58,147 nt of DNA from Verrucomicrobiaceae bacterium (GTDB lineage: Bacteria; Verrucomicrobiota; Verrucomicrobiia; Verrucomicrobiales; Akkermansiaceae). The translations under genes and the position numbers were made by a program. The stretch spans positions 1 through 58,147 of the forward strand of contig JAIXQH010000006.1 of NCBI GenBank assembly GCA_027484055.1, in the 5' to 3' direction. Positions 1 through 8,976 of the stretch are shown piece after piece. The notes below the pieces were generated by a model, which was given only the letters and a program-made list of their open reading frames with translations, did no database searches and was not told the DNA's origin. Numbering within the stretch: position 1 is the stretch's first letter; each line of letters begins with the position of its first letter.

Positions 1-512
1 AGGGGGGCAGTCGGCAGCGGCTGACAGTCGCGACACGTTAGCGTTCTGCCGCCGGGTTGAGGGTTGGTGTGCCAAGCTCGCAGCGTATTTCTTGGCCGGC
101 ACGGTTTACCGGATTTTCAGATTCCAAGGCAAAGCTGAGGTCGAGGAATGTTTCCGCGTTTCGTCAATTGAAGAATTTCAACCACCATGGGAGCGCAGCG
201 GACATGGAGGAACTAACTACCTTATCTATCATTCCTCAAATTGAACGGATGGCCACGGAAAAGAAAAGACTTGGGATTTTGTTTTTCAAGTTTCCGTAGC
301 ACCCGTCTTATCCGTGATCATCCTCTTCATCCGTGGTTAAAGAACTCTTCCTATCGTGCTTCACTCTGGCCACAGGTCCGAGTCTGATTTGAACCGCTCT
401 GTGCATTGCCATGGCTGCTTCAGCGGCTCGGGAATAACCGCGAAGCCATCCCGCATGGACGGAGGAACGGAGTCAAAGCCCTACGCAAGGTGCTGTGGGA
501 CCCGGGAGCTAA
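1..512. other. Gene-free left end with hairpins
   Basis: I see no credible gene here; the open frames are short and lack recognisable protein features. A bulged hairpin spans 411-449, where ATGGC/TTC/GCGG pairs with CCGC/GAA/GCCAT. A second imperfect hairpin lies at about 497-529 around a central ctaatta and runs into the 3' end of the neighbouring minus-strand gene. Positions 310-345 carry a degenerate 'ccgtg...ccgtggttaaa' sequence that looks like an intergenic dispersed repeat. The segment lies downstream of the small minus-strand gene run at 513-1966. Confidence 0.4.
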
Positions 513-1028
513 TTACTCCTGGGGACCCGATTCAGTCTGCCTTTGTGGTCCAATATATTTCCCAGTGAATGAAAAGCGAAGCTTCCCGTATCGGTCAATT
601 CTTACATTGACGTCGGCTGTATCAGAGAGGTTTTCATAAACTAATCGTCTTCCCCCGATAAATGTTTCTTTTGGTTCGGTATCTGAACCCGCGGAAGTCA
701 TGCCGCCACTAATCTCGAAATCTTGGTGAGGCTCCCCAAGCTCTTTGATTATTTGTTCTTTATTCAAGATATGCTGTGTCAGAAGAAATAGGCGCCTAGA
801 TTCTTCATCCGTCACGTCAGCAAAAAATGTTGCTCGAAGAGACTTTGGGGCGCGCCCACCACAGAAAGGACAATGATAGAATGACGCCTGTCCGCGGCCA
901 TCATGTGTGATTAAATGAAACTCATTCATCCTTGCATCGTAGACGACCGGAAAAGCCGGATCTTTGGCGGCACGATCAAACCACTTACATCCACACGGCG
1001 GAGCATCGGGATTTGGCATATTATTCAT
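513..1028 (-). CDS. Hypothetical protein with CPFCGG zinc-knuckle-like motif
   Basis: 171-residue cytosolic protein without signal peptide or membrane segment. A CGC near residue 13 and a CPFCGG near residue 54 could form a two-part zinc site, but this is inferred from cysteine spacing only. The C-terminal third carries a short beta-rich stretch (KETFIGGRRLVYENLS) that resembles a domain added to the first half. I do not recognise a named family with certainty. The start is 13 nt downstream (on the minus strand) of an attC-like inverted repeat, and the gene belongs to a run of small same-strand genes with short gaps, as in gene cassettes. Confidence 0.6.
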   Translation of the reverse strand: MNNMPNPDAPPCGCKWFDRAAKDPAFPVVYDARMNEFHLITHDGRGQASFYHCPFCGGRAPKSLRATFFADVTDEESRRLFLLTQHILNKEQIIKELGEPHQDFEISGGMTSAGSDTEPKETFIGGRRLVYENLSDTADVNVRIDRYGKLRFSFTGKYIGPQRQTESGPQE

Positions 1029-1034
1029 AAATTA

Positions 1035-1129
1035 ATCGAACGTTTGAGTGGTAGAACCGCCGCCATTGGAAAACGGAGGGTGCGAGATTGAAAAGCTATG
1101 GGCGCTTGCTCACTCACGCCTTGTTCGGC
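1035..1129 (-). other. attC-like inverted repeat between two small genes
   Basis: On the minus strand the outer element GCCGAAC (1129-1123) faces GTTCGAT (1041-1035), and the inner element TGAGTG faces CACTCA, with short unpaired spacers (AAGGCG on one side, AAC on the other). A pair of boxes separated by unpaired spacers on each arm is the architecture of integron attC sites. The next gene's ATG follows 7 nt after the inner core, as in cassettes. The core boxes deviate from RYYYAAC/GTTRRRY at one compensated position, so this is attC-like rather than a certain attC. Confidence 0.35.
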
Positions 1130-1201
1130 TTCATATTTTTAGTTTATGTGAGCTTCAGGCAATTGCGAAGATGCGTTAAATTGAGCCCGAGTACAGTGCT
1201 G

Positions 1202-1399
1202 TTAATTGGGCTTGCGATATTGGCTTATCGAAAATGCGAAAATCCCTGCCGCAGCAGCAGCCGCCAAAGTGCGCTGCCATCTGTGTGGAAAATCCTCGCG
1301 ACTTCCCATCAATACGCCGAAGACAAGGATTCCCAGCACCAAACGGATGAAACGTCTCTTGTTCTGGAACCGTGAGATGGACTTGGAATTCGTGTTCAT
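1202..1399 (-). CDS. Small two-helix membrane protein
   Basis: 65-residue ORF with a basic N-terminus, a hydrophobic segment at residues 18-31 (FIRLVLGILVFGVLM) and a second at about 45-58 (LAAAAAAGIFAFSI), so it probably inserts as a short hairpin membrane protein. No family is recognised. It sits between two larger minus-strand small genes and is bracketed by the attC-like repeats at 1035-1129 and 1427-1505, so it may be a cassette-borne gene. Antisense frames over the same bases are shadows. Support is only hydrophobicity and gene order, so confidence is moderate to low. Confidence 0.4.
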   Translation of the reverse strand: MNTNSKSISRFQNKRRFIRLVLGILVFGVLMGSREDFPHRWQRTLAAAAAAGIFAFSISQYRKPN

Positions 1400-1426
1400 T
1401 AGTTTGTGACCGGTTTTTTATTATTT

Positions 1427-1505
1427 GCCTAACGTTAGATGTGCGCCGACCGGCGCGTTTGAAAGGAGAAAGAAATGAAATTGAAAAGCTTATGGCCGGT
1501 TGGTG
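1427..1505 (-). other. attC-like hairpin with GTTAGGC core
   Basis: On the minus strand the core ATCTAAC-GTTAGGC (1440-1427) matches both integron consensus cores (RYYYAAC and GTTRRRY). Just 5' of it is a hairpin whose arms, 1495-1505 and 1444-1454 (CGCCGACCGGC on the plus strand), pair over 11 positions including two G-T wobbles. The distal core box expected next to the 1505 arm is not obvious, so the site may be decayed. It separates the genes ending at 1529 and starting at 1399. Confidence 0.3.
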
Positions 1506-1528
1506 CGTCACGACTTGATCGCCGATTT

Positions 1529-1966
1529 TCATATTTTCCACTCAAGCGTGCACCCGATGGTTATCCATGGAGTCAATTGGCCTCCCTTTGCTTTTCTTGG
1601 GTCGGTGGCCTCGATAACGGCAGCAAATCTACTCCGATAAGTTCCAGGCTCTTGCTCGATCACCTTTTCGGATTTTGGAACCATCCACAAACGAAACTGC
1701 CGACCGCGGGCCTCTACGACAACAAAAAATACACTGTTCTTATCATCGCGGATAAATGCCTGCGGCAGGGAGTCAACATCATCTATCGAGTAAGACTCCC
1801 CGTCAATTGTCAGCTTCACGTAGCTGATGCGGCTACCACCATCGTCAACTCGAACTTCAATTTGGGTCCTGCCCGATTCGGTATTGCCGCGAATCACAGT
1901 TTCGGCGGTACCTGCTCTAAGAACCGGTGAGATCGCGAGGAATAAACAAATGAATAGTCGATTCAT
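1529..1966 (-). CDS. Secreted hypothetical protein
   Basis: The ORF is open from 1999, but the signal peptide (MNRLFICLFLAISPVLRAG, cleavage probably after RAG) starts at 1966, giving about 145 residues. The mature part is beta-rich and polar (IEVRVDDGGSRISYVKLTI), compatible with a small periplasmic beta-sandwich. It has no cysteines in a lipobox, so it is probably soluble. No family is recognised. It is the first gene of the left-end minus-strand run, about 35 nt from the oppositely oriented repeat ORF at 2003. Confidence 0.55.
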   Translation of the reverse strand: MNRLFICLFLAISPVLRAGTAETVIRGNTESGRTQIEVRVDDGGSRISYVKLTIDGESYSIDDVDSLPQAFIRDDKNSVFFVVVEARGRQFRLWMVPKSEKVIEQEPGTYRSRFAAVIEATDPRKAKGGQLTPWITIGCTLEWKI

Positions 1967-2002
1967 ATTTGGGCCTATCAGTGTATTTAGTTCCGCCACT
2001 CA

Positions 2003-2066
2003 ATGATTGGAAAAAGGGAGCTGGTCGAGAATTTTCAGGACGGGGTAGGCTCAATGATCTAAACGA
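2003..2066 (+). pseudogene. Truncated copy of the ELVENFQ small-protein repeat
   Basis: An ATG at 2003 opens a 19-codon frame encoding M-I-G-K-R-ELVENFQ-D-G-V-G, stopped by TAA at 2060. The DNA from 2011 to 2066 is about 80% identical to 45971-46028, where the frame continues to a 68-residue ORF. The differences fall largely at third codon positions (CTG/TTG, CAG/CAA, GGG/GGA, GGC/GGG). I read this copy as the truncated 5' end of that small gene, divergent from the gene at 1529-1966. From 2067 to 2279 I see nothing. Confidence 0.35.
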
Positions 2067-2279
2067 AAATGACTTACCCATGTAACTTTAAGTGGTTTAT
2101 GACTTCACGATGAGAAGTAACTTTGGCTTTTGCCCTGCTCTTCGGGAGTCGAGTTCGTTCTCCAAAATATCGGTGAGGATCACAGATGTTTAATCATTGA
2201 TGACCATGAATCCGCGAATCGGAGCCTGAGAATGGTTGGAGTTAGGAGATTTCATGGAGCTCGCTTTGCCAGGAAATCT

Positions 2280-5200
2280 CTACGGAATCGCGACATTGAG
2301 CCGGGCGAAACATCTTGGGCCGGGTATGAGGGATCGTGGAATCCGGACGCTCACCTCGTCCACGCCGGGTTCGATGTTTGTGGTGACGTTAGCGCTCACT
2401 CCATTCACCCCTGCGACGGCACTTTGCCATCCCGTGAGTCCCGAGCTGTATTCCGTTTTGATCTCGATGCCGGGCTGGGTGAGCGAGGTCTGGGTGCGGC
2501 GGAAGGTGAAAACGAAGTCCTGGCCCACGATGGCGGCTCTGGGTGCTAACTGGGTGGAGTTCGCACCTGGGCTTGCAGGGTCGGGTTGGCCGCCGATGAC
2601 GAACTCGATGAGGTTGGCGAGTCCGTCCCTGTCTGGATCGGCGAGGTCACCGGAAATCGAGGTGTTGGAGGCGTTCACCCCGAATCTCTGGGTCCGCCAG
2701 GTGAGGATCGGCAGGGGCGTCCAGGTGAGGTTGGTGCTGGTGCCTGTGGTCTGCACGGCGAAGGTGCCGAAATTGGATGCCGGGCGGCCAGCTGCGTCTG
2801 TCGAGATGCTGCCAAGAGCGATCGTGCCGGTGGTCGCAGTGGTGGTGAGGACCGGCCAGGATCGTGCTTGGGTCCAGAAGACGTTGTTCAATGCCACTGC
2901 GCTGCCGGAGGCGTTGAGGGTGACATCGACCACGGCGTTCGAGTTCGCGGCGAAGCTGCCGGCGCTGAAGGTATTGGTTCCAGTGGTGGTACTGTTAGCG
3001 GTGAGTTGCCAGCCGAGGCGGAGCTGTCCGGTGCTGGTGGCGCTGACCGTGCCAAGAGCGTTGGTTCCGGTGCCAGAAACGATGAGCCTGCCGTTGTTCA
3101 CCGTGGTTCCGGCGATGCTGGCTGCGGGGCCGGAGAGGGTCTGGGTGCCGGTGCCGGTTTTGATCACCGAGAGGCCGACGGCCCGGAGCGTTCCTGAGAA
3201 GGTGCCTGAACCATTTGCCACGCCGAGGGTGAGCGAGGTGGTGCCGCCGTTGAGCCCGTTGGTGATCGAGCCTGCGCCGGTGAGGGAATCGACGCGGATG
3301 GGGCCGCCGTTCCAGACGTCGAGGGTGGTGCCGCTCGCTAGGGCGAGCGATGAAAAATTCTGCGTCCAATCCGAGTTGGCGAAGGTTCCGTTTCTCAAGG
3401 TGCCGCCGGTGAGGTCCAGCAGTGATCCCGCTTGCAATGAAATGATGCAGCCCTGGCCGTTATTGGAGAGTTGAACCATGCCTGTGCCGGATTTACGGAA
3501 GGTCCCGGTTCCGGTGATGGCGGTCTTTGCGGTATTTGCTGCGTAGAAGTTGAGCGTGCTGTTGGAGAAGAGTTCGAAAACGGAGCTGTTAGCGATTTCG
3601 ACACGGGGGCTGGTGAATTTTCCTGCCACCCGCAGGCTGCCGCCTTCGACGCGAGTGGTGCCCGGATAGACGGAATCCGCATTTAACAAAAGCGAGCCAG
3701 CGTTGGCTTTCAGCAGTCCTTGCGAGCCATAGAGCGGGACGTTCATGACGGCCTCTCCCTCGCGGACGGAGATCGTCGAGAAAGCACCGGATGACGGTTG
3801 GAGGTTGATGAGGCCGTCCTCGCTGGTGGAAAAGGTGCGGACCGAGGGAAGCGTGCCGTCGTCGCTGATGGCGATGCCGCCGATGGTGACGTCGCCATTC
3901 ACCGAGATGATTTGGTTCGCGGCGATGTTGTTGGTGAAGGTGGCCGTATTTCCGGATCCGAAGGCGGTGAGGCCACTCGTCCATGAAGTGGTGTCCAGCC
4001 ATGCGCCGATGCTACCGGTCTTGCTCCAGGAGCCGGGATTGGGATTGGCCGATGGCAACGAGCTGGCGGCACCGTAGAAAGTCCGCAAGGTGGGCAGCAC
4101 TTCGCGTGCTTGGGTGGCAGAGGACCATTCGACTTTCAGGGTGCCCGGACCGGTCGCGCGGAAGTAGTCCACCTTGATAGAAACGGGCTGGCCGGCGACG
4201 AGGGACACGGTGCCCGTGCTGGTGATGGGAGCGCTTTGCACCAGCCATTGGTCAATGATGAGGGTGCCGTTCACCCAGACGCGCACGCCGTCGTCGGCGG
4301 TAGCATGGAAGGTGTAGGTCTCAGTGAAACGCGGCTGGATCGAGCCGGTGAAGCGCATCGAGTAGTTAGCGAACCTCTGCAAGGCCGGGGCGTATTCGTA
4401 GGTTTTTAAATCCGCCCATGAGAAATCCAGCGAAGCTTCTTGGCGGGTGCCGTTAGCGCCGGAGAGCAGGGTGCCGAAGTTAGCTCCGTCCCAGTATTCG
4501 ACATTGAGGCCGCGGCCGCGGAAATAGAGATAGCCCGACTCGCGGATCGGTTCACCGGTGGAATGGCCTTGGCCGAAGATGACCGTATTATTCGCCTTCA
4601 CGCCTGCTAGACGGAAGATTTCCGCATCCTCGCAATACCGCTGCGCTCCGTCATTCGAGCCACAGCCGTTGAAATATTTAACCCAACCGCGCTCTGCAAT
4701 GGGAACGGTGGTGGGATCGCCGGAGGCAATGGCCGCTCCCGGAGTGCCGATCACTCCTTTGATCACCCCACGCCAGTCGGGGCGGGTGGACATGAGGGTG
4801 AATAAATCCCCGCCGACGGACCAGCCGGAGACGTAGAGTTTTTGCGGATCTGGGTTGTAATATTTTTCCACCAGATAGCGGGCACCCTGCATCATGGGGA
4901 TGATGCCGTTGTCGATCATGATGTCCGCCTCATCGTAGCCGGTGGTGTAAAACGGCTGATTATCCCAGAGACCGAGATTCACCAGCACGATGTTGTATTT
5001 ATCAATCCAGCTCCATTGGCCATTGGTGGGTGGGAGGATGTCTTCCTTGATGACATAGATGACGGCGGCTTGGCCGGATTTATCGAATTTCTGCGACAAG
5101 CGAATCGCACAGGCCTTGTGGTCGTCGGTGGGGTTGTTGGTGGTGATGTTTTTCAGGACCGCATATTGGCCCGGCTGCAAATTGGCGAAGGGCGTCTCAT

Positions 5201-5294
5201 TGGCAGGGACAGGTGAGGGGAGCGGGATGGGAAATGCCTGCGCGGCACTCCAGGCGAGAGTCCACAGGAGGAGGGTGCTTTTGAGAGTCTTCAT
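2280..5294 (-). CDS. Secreted esterase-like / PA14 / autotransporter-repeat protein
   Basis: The start at 5294 begins a clear signal peptide (MKTLKSTLLLWTLAWSAAQA); the frame is open farther upstream but without signal features. About 1004 residues. Residues ~25-290 look like an alpha/beta hydrolase, with nucleophile elbow GWSVGG and a long-range GHSTGEP histidine segment. Next comes a PA14 domain (YWDGANFGTLL to KVEWSS), then autotransporter-associated beta-strand repeats (SLLLNADSVYPGTTRVEGGSLRV, GTFRKSGTGMVQLSN, VIKTGTGTQTLSGP). The end is a DPDRDGLANLIEF module also found at the end of the 39144-44657 protein. No C-terminal beta-barrel is visible, so it is not a classical autotransporter. 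Probable role: secreted or surface enzyme on a glycan. It follows the sulfatase on the same strand. Confidence 0.85.
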   Translation of the reverse strand: MKTLKSTLLLWTLAWSAAQAFPIPLPSPVPANETPFANLQPGQYAVLKNITTNNPTDDHKACAIRLSQKFDKSGQAAVIYVIKEDILPPTNGQWSWIDKYNIVLVNLGLWDNQPFYTTGYDEADIMIDNGIIPMMQGARYLVEKYYNPDPQKLYVSGWSVGGDLFTLMSTRPDWRGVIKGVIGTPGAAIASGDPTTVPIAERGWVKYFNGCGSNDGAQRYCEDAEIFRLAGVKANNTVIFGQGHSTGEPIRESGYLYFRGRGLNVEYWDGANFGTLLSGANGTRQEASLDFSWADLKTYEYAPALQRFANYSMRFTGSIQPRFTETYTFHATADDGVRVWVNGTLIIDQWLVQSAPITSTGTVSLVAGQPVSIKVDYFRATGPGTLKVEWSSATQAREVLPTLRTFYGAASSLPSANPNPGSWSKTGSIGAWLDTTSWTSGLTAFGSGNTATFTNNIAANQIISVNGDVTIGGIAISDDGTLPSVRTFSTSEDGLINLQPSSGAFSTISVREGEAVMNVPLYGSQGLLKANAGSLLLNADSVYPGTTRVEGGSLRVAGKFTSPRVEIANSSVFELFSNSTLNFYAANTAKTAITGTGTFRKSGTGMVQLSNNGQGCIISLQAGSLLDLTGGTLRNGTFANSDWTQNFSSLALASGTTLDVWNGGPIRVDSLTGAGSITNGLNGGTTSLTLGVANGSGTFSGTLRAVGLSVIKTGTGTQTLSGPAASIAGTTVNNGRLIVSGTGTNALGTVSATSTGQLRLGWQLTANSTTTGTNTFSAGSFAANSNAVVDVTLNASGSAVALNNVFWTQARSWPVLTTTATTGTIALGSISTDAAGRPASNFGTFAVQTTGTSTNLTWTPLPILTWRTQRFGVNASNTSISGDLADPDRDGLANLIEFVIGGQPDPASPGANSTQLAPRAAIVGQDFVFTFRRTQTSLTQPGIEIKTEYSSGLTGWQSAVAGVNGVSANVTTNIEPGVDEVSVRIPRSLIPGPRCFARLNVAIP

Positions 5295-5560
5295 TTCGGA
5301 GTTTTGGGGCGCAGGAAATCTGTCGTCTAAATTCGAGCGTTGGCGATTAAAGGGTTGCAGGAAAAATTTGTCGAACACATGGATTCGCCAGCGTGAGGGA
5401 TTCAGAAGGTTCGTGCCAGTTTCCGCGCACTCGTTGGCGATGAAGATGACCATGGCGGGCTTGGCGGGCTAGGTTTCAGCGGCTTGCGGCGCGGCCAACG
5501 GAGCCAGCAGTGGAACGCTGGCGAGTGTCTATTTCAGACGGGCGCTTTAGCTTTTTTCGC

Positions 5561-7276
5561 TTACTTGCCCATGCCGACGAATTCCTCCCGGCTCAAGTTG
5601 CCGTTTTTGTCGGTGTCCCATTGCGTGAAGCGCTTTTTGGCGGCGTTTGCGTCTGACTGGTTCGCTAGGAATTCCTCGGAGCTGAGCTTGGCGTCTTGGT
5701 TTTTGTCCTTTTTCTCAAACAGGGAGGTCCGCTCTGAAGATGGCTTGGGCGTGGTTTCATTCTCGGGAGCGCGCGTCGGTTTGAATGACTCGAAAGGCGG
5801 CAGGGACTTGCTCAGGCGTGCGACCACCTCGGGGTTCGCTGCGGCGACATTCTTGGATTCCGGAGCATCGTTTTGTTCATCGTAGAGTTCCGTCGCGACG
5901 ATCTCGGCGTTTTTTCGGTCGCGCCAGAGCGTCAGCCGCCAGCGCGCATCGCGGATGCTGTAGCCCATCAGCGCACCGCCGCGCGGGTATTGGCTGATGG
6001 CAACCTTCGCGGAAGGAGCGGTGGGATTTTCCAGCCATGGCTTCAGGCTGTTCCCGTCCAATCCGGATGGGACGGGCAGGCCACAGACGTCGGCGAGCGT
6101 CGGATAGATATCCACAAATTCAACCGTCGCGTCGCACTTTTGGCCGACGGCTTTCTGGCCGGGAACGCTGATGAGCAGAGGGGCGCGGGCGGCGTATTCG
6201 AAGTTGGTATGTTTATGCCACAGGCCGTGGTCTCCGAGCTGCCAGCCGTGGTCACCCCACAGCACGACGACGGTGTTCTCGGCGAGACCTTCCCGATCCA
6301 ATGCGTCCAGCAAGCGTCCGACCTGCGCGTCCGTGTAGCTGATGCAAGCGTAGTAGCCATGGCGAAGGGTGCGGGCGAAATCCTCTGGGATCGGGTTCCC
6401 CTTCGGCACATTTGAATAGGCATGCAGCTCGCCATTGTCGTGCCCAGCAAACTCCGGCGCGCCCTCCGGTAGATGGTCAATGGTCGGCCCCGGAATCTTG
6501 GTTGGGTCGTAGAGATCCCAGTATTTCTTCGGCGCGACGAACGGCAGGTGCGGTTTGAGGAAACCCACGGCTAGGAAAAACGGCTCGTCTTTGGCCTTCA
6601 ACGCGTGCAGCCGTTTCACCGCCTCCGCAGCAGTGAAGCCATCGGGCAGCTCGTCGTCACTCTTGGCACTGACTTCGAAGGCCGGCCCCTTCGGGCTTTT
6701 GCCGTCTTTGCCAGCCTTTGCCGGTTTGTCGTTATCTGTAGGCTGCGGCGTTTTTTCGTATTCCTGAACTCCTGCACCGAAGCGTTGTACGATGCGCTTG
6801 CTCCAATCCGCAGGATCGGTGTCCACCGTCAGGCCTGACGGAAACCAATGCGGCTCGCTCCACGAAGCGCCGTCCTCGAATCCGTGGTGATAGATTTTAT
6901 TGAGTGCTGCGCAATGATAGCCGTTGGCCTTGAAATACTGTGGTAGTGTAACCACGTCCGGCAGCGCCGTGCGAAAATGAGTTTCCAAATCCCAGACACG
7001 CGTCGCATCCGGGCGGCGGCCGGTCATCAACGAACTGCGCGTGGGACTGCACACCGCCTGCTGGCAGTAGGCGCGGTTCATCACAATGCCGCGCGCGGCG
7101 AGCCGGTCGAAGTTGGGAGTTTTCACGATGCTGTTGCCGTAGCAGCCCATCTCCGGGCGAAGATCGTCCACGGCGATGAATAGCACGTTGGGCTTGGTCA
7201 CACGGCTTTTTTCCACCGCAGCCGCTGGACTAAGGAGGCACAGTGCGATGAGGAATGGCTTGGATTTTTCTAGCAT
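5561..7276 (-). CDS. Secreted sulfatase (iduronate-2-sulfatase-like) with EF-hands
   Basis: 571 residues. An N-terminal signal peptide (MLEKSKPFLIALCLLSPAAA) leads into an alkaline-phosphatase-fold sulfatase. Metal ligands D37 and D38 (AVDDLRP) and the formylglycine site C76-S-P-T-R80 are intact, and a WGDHGWQLGDHG segment supplies further ligands. The order of motifs resembles iduronate-2-sulfatases. The last ~60 residues hold two EF-hand loops (DKNQDAKLSSEEF and DTDKNGNLSREEF), an added calcium-binding tail. Role: removal of sulfate esters from sulfated polysaccharides outside the cytoplasm. A formylglycine-generating enzyme is not in the window. It lies downstream of the DUF1501 and cytochrome genes on the same strand, a common grouping in Planctomycetes and Verrucomicrobia. 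Confidence 0.93.
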   Translation of the reverse strand: MLEKSKPFLIALCLLSPAAAVEKSRVTKPNVLFIAVDDLRPEMGCYGNSIVKTPNFDRLAARGIVMNRAYCQQAVCSPTRSSLMTGRRPDATRVWDLETHFRTALPDVVTLPQYFKANGYHCAALNKIYHHGFEDGASWSEPHWFPSGLTVDTDPADWSKRIVQRFGAGVQEYEKTPQPTDNDKPAKAGKDGKSPKGPAFEVSAKSDDELPDGFTAAEAVKRLHALKAKDEPFFLAVGFLKPHLPFVAPKKYWDLYDPTKIPGPTIDHLPEGAPEFAGHDNGELHAYSNVPKGNPIPEDFARTLRHGYYACISYTDAQVGRLLDALDREGLAENTVVVLWGDHGWQLGDHGLWHKHTNFEYAARAPLLISVPGQKAVGQKCDATVEFVDIYPTLADVCGLPVPSGLDGNSLKPWLENPTAPSAKVAISQYPRGGALMGYSIRDARWRLTLWRDRKNAEIVATELYDEQNDAPESKNVAAANPEVVARLSKSLPPFESFKPTRAPENETTPKPSSERTSLFEKKDKNQDAKLSSEEFLANQSDANAAKKRFTQWDTDKNGNLSREEFVGMGK

Positions 7277-7522
7277 GGGTCTGATGGGATTTTAGGGTTT
7301 TGGGGTCCAGTCTCGCTCGATTTACCCGTTGGCTCAAAGTGGCAGGGTGTCCCATGCGGAGTTGCATGGCCAGCCAATCATTCGCCATTGCGCTGTGGCC
7401 CTCAGGAGACGTGTTGAGTCGCGTGGTTCATATCAATTCAGAATACGGAGCGACTTTCATCGATCACACTGGCGACTACACTTCTCTCCCGCCTGGGGGA
7501 TTCTCCATCAGCTCTTGCCGCT

Positions 7523-8968
7523 TTATGCCAGCAAGTCTTTCACCACGTGGCCGTGCACGTCAGTTAGACGGAAATGGCGTCCCGCGTGGAGATAGGTGAG
7601 CCGCTCGTGATCGACGCCGAGGCAGTGGAGGATCGTCGCTTGCACGTCGTGGACATGCACCGGGCGATCAACAATGTGATAGCCGAGTTCGTCGGTTTCG
7701 CCGTAGCTCTGCCCGCCCTTGATACCGCCGCCGGCCATCCAGATGGTGAAGGCGGACGGGTGGTGGTCGCGGCCCATTGAGCGGCCGAGTGTGGGGTTGG
7801 TTTCCACCATCGGTGTGCGGCCGAATTCGCCGCCCCAGACGACGAGGGTTTCATCGAGCAGGCCGCGTTGTTTTAGATCGCTCACTAGGGCCGCGCTCGC
7901 TTGGTCGGTGGCCTTGCAAAGTTTGCCATGATTTCCGGCGAGATCCGAGTGGGCGTCCCAACCTTCGTTGTAAATGTTAATGTAGCGCACGCCGCGCTCG
8001 ACCATGCGGCGGGCGAGCAGACAGGCGCGGGCGTAGGACGGGGCCTTGATGTCCTCGATGCCATACATTTTCAAAGTGGCCTCGGTTTCTCCGGATAGAT
8101 CGGTGAGCTCCGGGGCGCTGTGCTGGAGGCGGAATGCCATTTCGTGCGAGGCGATGCGGGTTTCGATTTCAGGATCGCCGACGCTGGCAAGCTGCGTGCG
8201 GTTGAGGTCGCCCACGGCGTCGAGGGTTTCGCGTTGGAGTTGGTCGTCCACGCCAGTCGGGCTGGAGGTGTTGAGGATGGGGTTGCCAGAATTTCTAAAC
8301 CGAACCCCGGCATGAACTGTCGGCAGGAAACCACTCGACCAATTTGCCGCGCCGCCGCTGATGCCTGCACCGGTGCTGAGCACGACGAATGAAGGCAGAT
8401 CGTGGTTCATCGAGCCGAGGCCGTATGTCACCCACGAGCCGATGCTCGGGCGTCCCGGTTGGAGGAAGCCGGTGTTGAAAAAGATTTGGGCAGGAGCGTG
8501 GTTGAACTGGTCGGTTTTCACCGATTTGATGAAACAAAGATCATCGGCGATGGCGGCGGTGTGCGGTAACAATTCGCTGACCCAAGCACCGCTTTGCCCG
8601 TGTTGCGCGAATTTAAAACGGGACGCCATCACTCCGGCGTCCGGGCGGATGAATGCCAAGCGCTGACCGCCGATCACTGAGGGCGGCAGCGGTTTTCCAT
8701 CGAGCTTCTGCAACTCCGGCTTTGGGTCGAAGAGATCTAACTGCGAGGGCGCACCGGCCATGAATAGATGGATGACCGATTTCGCCTTGCCGGGAAAATG
8801 AGTGCCCAGTGGCAGCGGCGTGGCAGCTTGTGCGGCATTGATCAGCGCATCGCCCATCAGTGAGGCGAGCCCGATTTTCCCGAGTCCGAGGCCGCATTCG
8901 CGGAGGAACCAGCGGCGACTCATCGGCGAGCCAGCCTGTGGGAAGGGAAATCTCGATTGGCAGTTCAT
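7523..8968 (-). CDS. DUF1501 family Tat-exported protein
   Basis: About 480 residues from the ATG at 8968; the frame extends to 9172, but that would overlap the preceding gene. The N-terminus has a twin-arginine-type signal (MSRRWFLRECGLGLG) and the body shows DUF1501 hallmarks (LFMAGAPSQLDLFDPKPEL, VVWGGEFGRTP, GRDHHP). DUF1501 proteins belong to the alkaline-phosphatase/sulfatase superfamily; their substrate is not established. The start is 8 nt after the stop of the DUF1549/DUF1553 cytochrome gene, the usual partner, so the two are certainly co-transcribed and probably act together in the periplasm. A 246-nt gap separates it from the sulfatase. Confidence 0.93.
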   Translation of the reverse strand: MNCQSRFPFPQAGSPMSRRWFLRECGLGLGKIGLASLMGDALINAAQAATPLPLGTHFPGKAKSVIHLFMAGAPSQLDLFDPKPELQKLDGKPLPPSVIGGQRLAFIRPDAGVMASRFKFAQHGQSGAWVSELLPHTAAIADDLCFIKSVKTDQFNHAPAQIFFNTGFLQPGRPSIGSWVTYGLGSMNHDLPSFVVLSTGAGISGGAANWSSGFLPTVHAGVRFRNSGNPILNTSSPTGVDDQLQRETLDAVGDLNRTQLASVGDPEIETRIASHEMAFRLQHSAPELTDLSGETEATLKMYGIEDIKAPSYARACLLARRMVERGVRYINIYNEGWDAHSDLAGNHGKLCKATDQASAALVSDLKQRGLLDETLVVWGGEFGRTPMVETNPTLGRSMGRDHHPSAFTIWMAGGGIKGGQSYGETDELGYHIVDRPVHVHDVQATILHCLGVDHERLTYLHAGRHFRLTDVHGHVVKDLLA

Positions 8969-8976
8969 GATAGGGA

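Noticed and set aside
2236..3474. Long plus-strand ORF (412 codons) antisense to the PA14/autotransporter-repeat gene
   Set aside because: It is a shadow: the minus-strand frame shows clear domains, signal peptide and repeats; the plus frame is low-complexity Val/Pro/Arg.
5295..5453. N-terminal extension of the PA14/esterase gene to 5453
   Set aside because: A clear signal peptide begins at 5294; the extension would put 53 residues before it.
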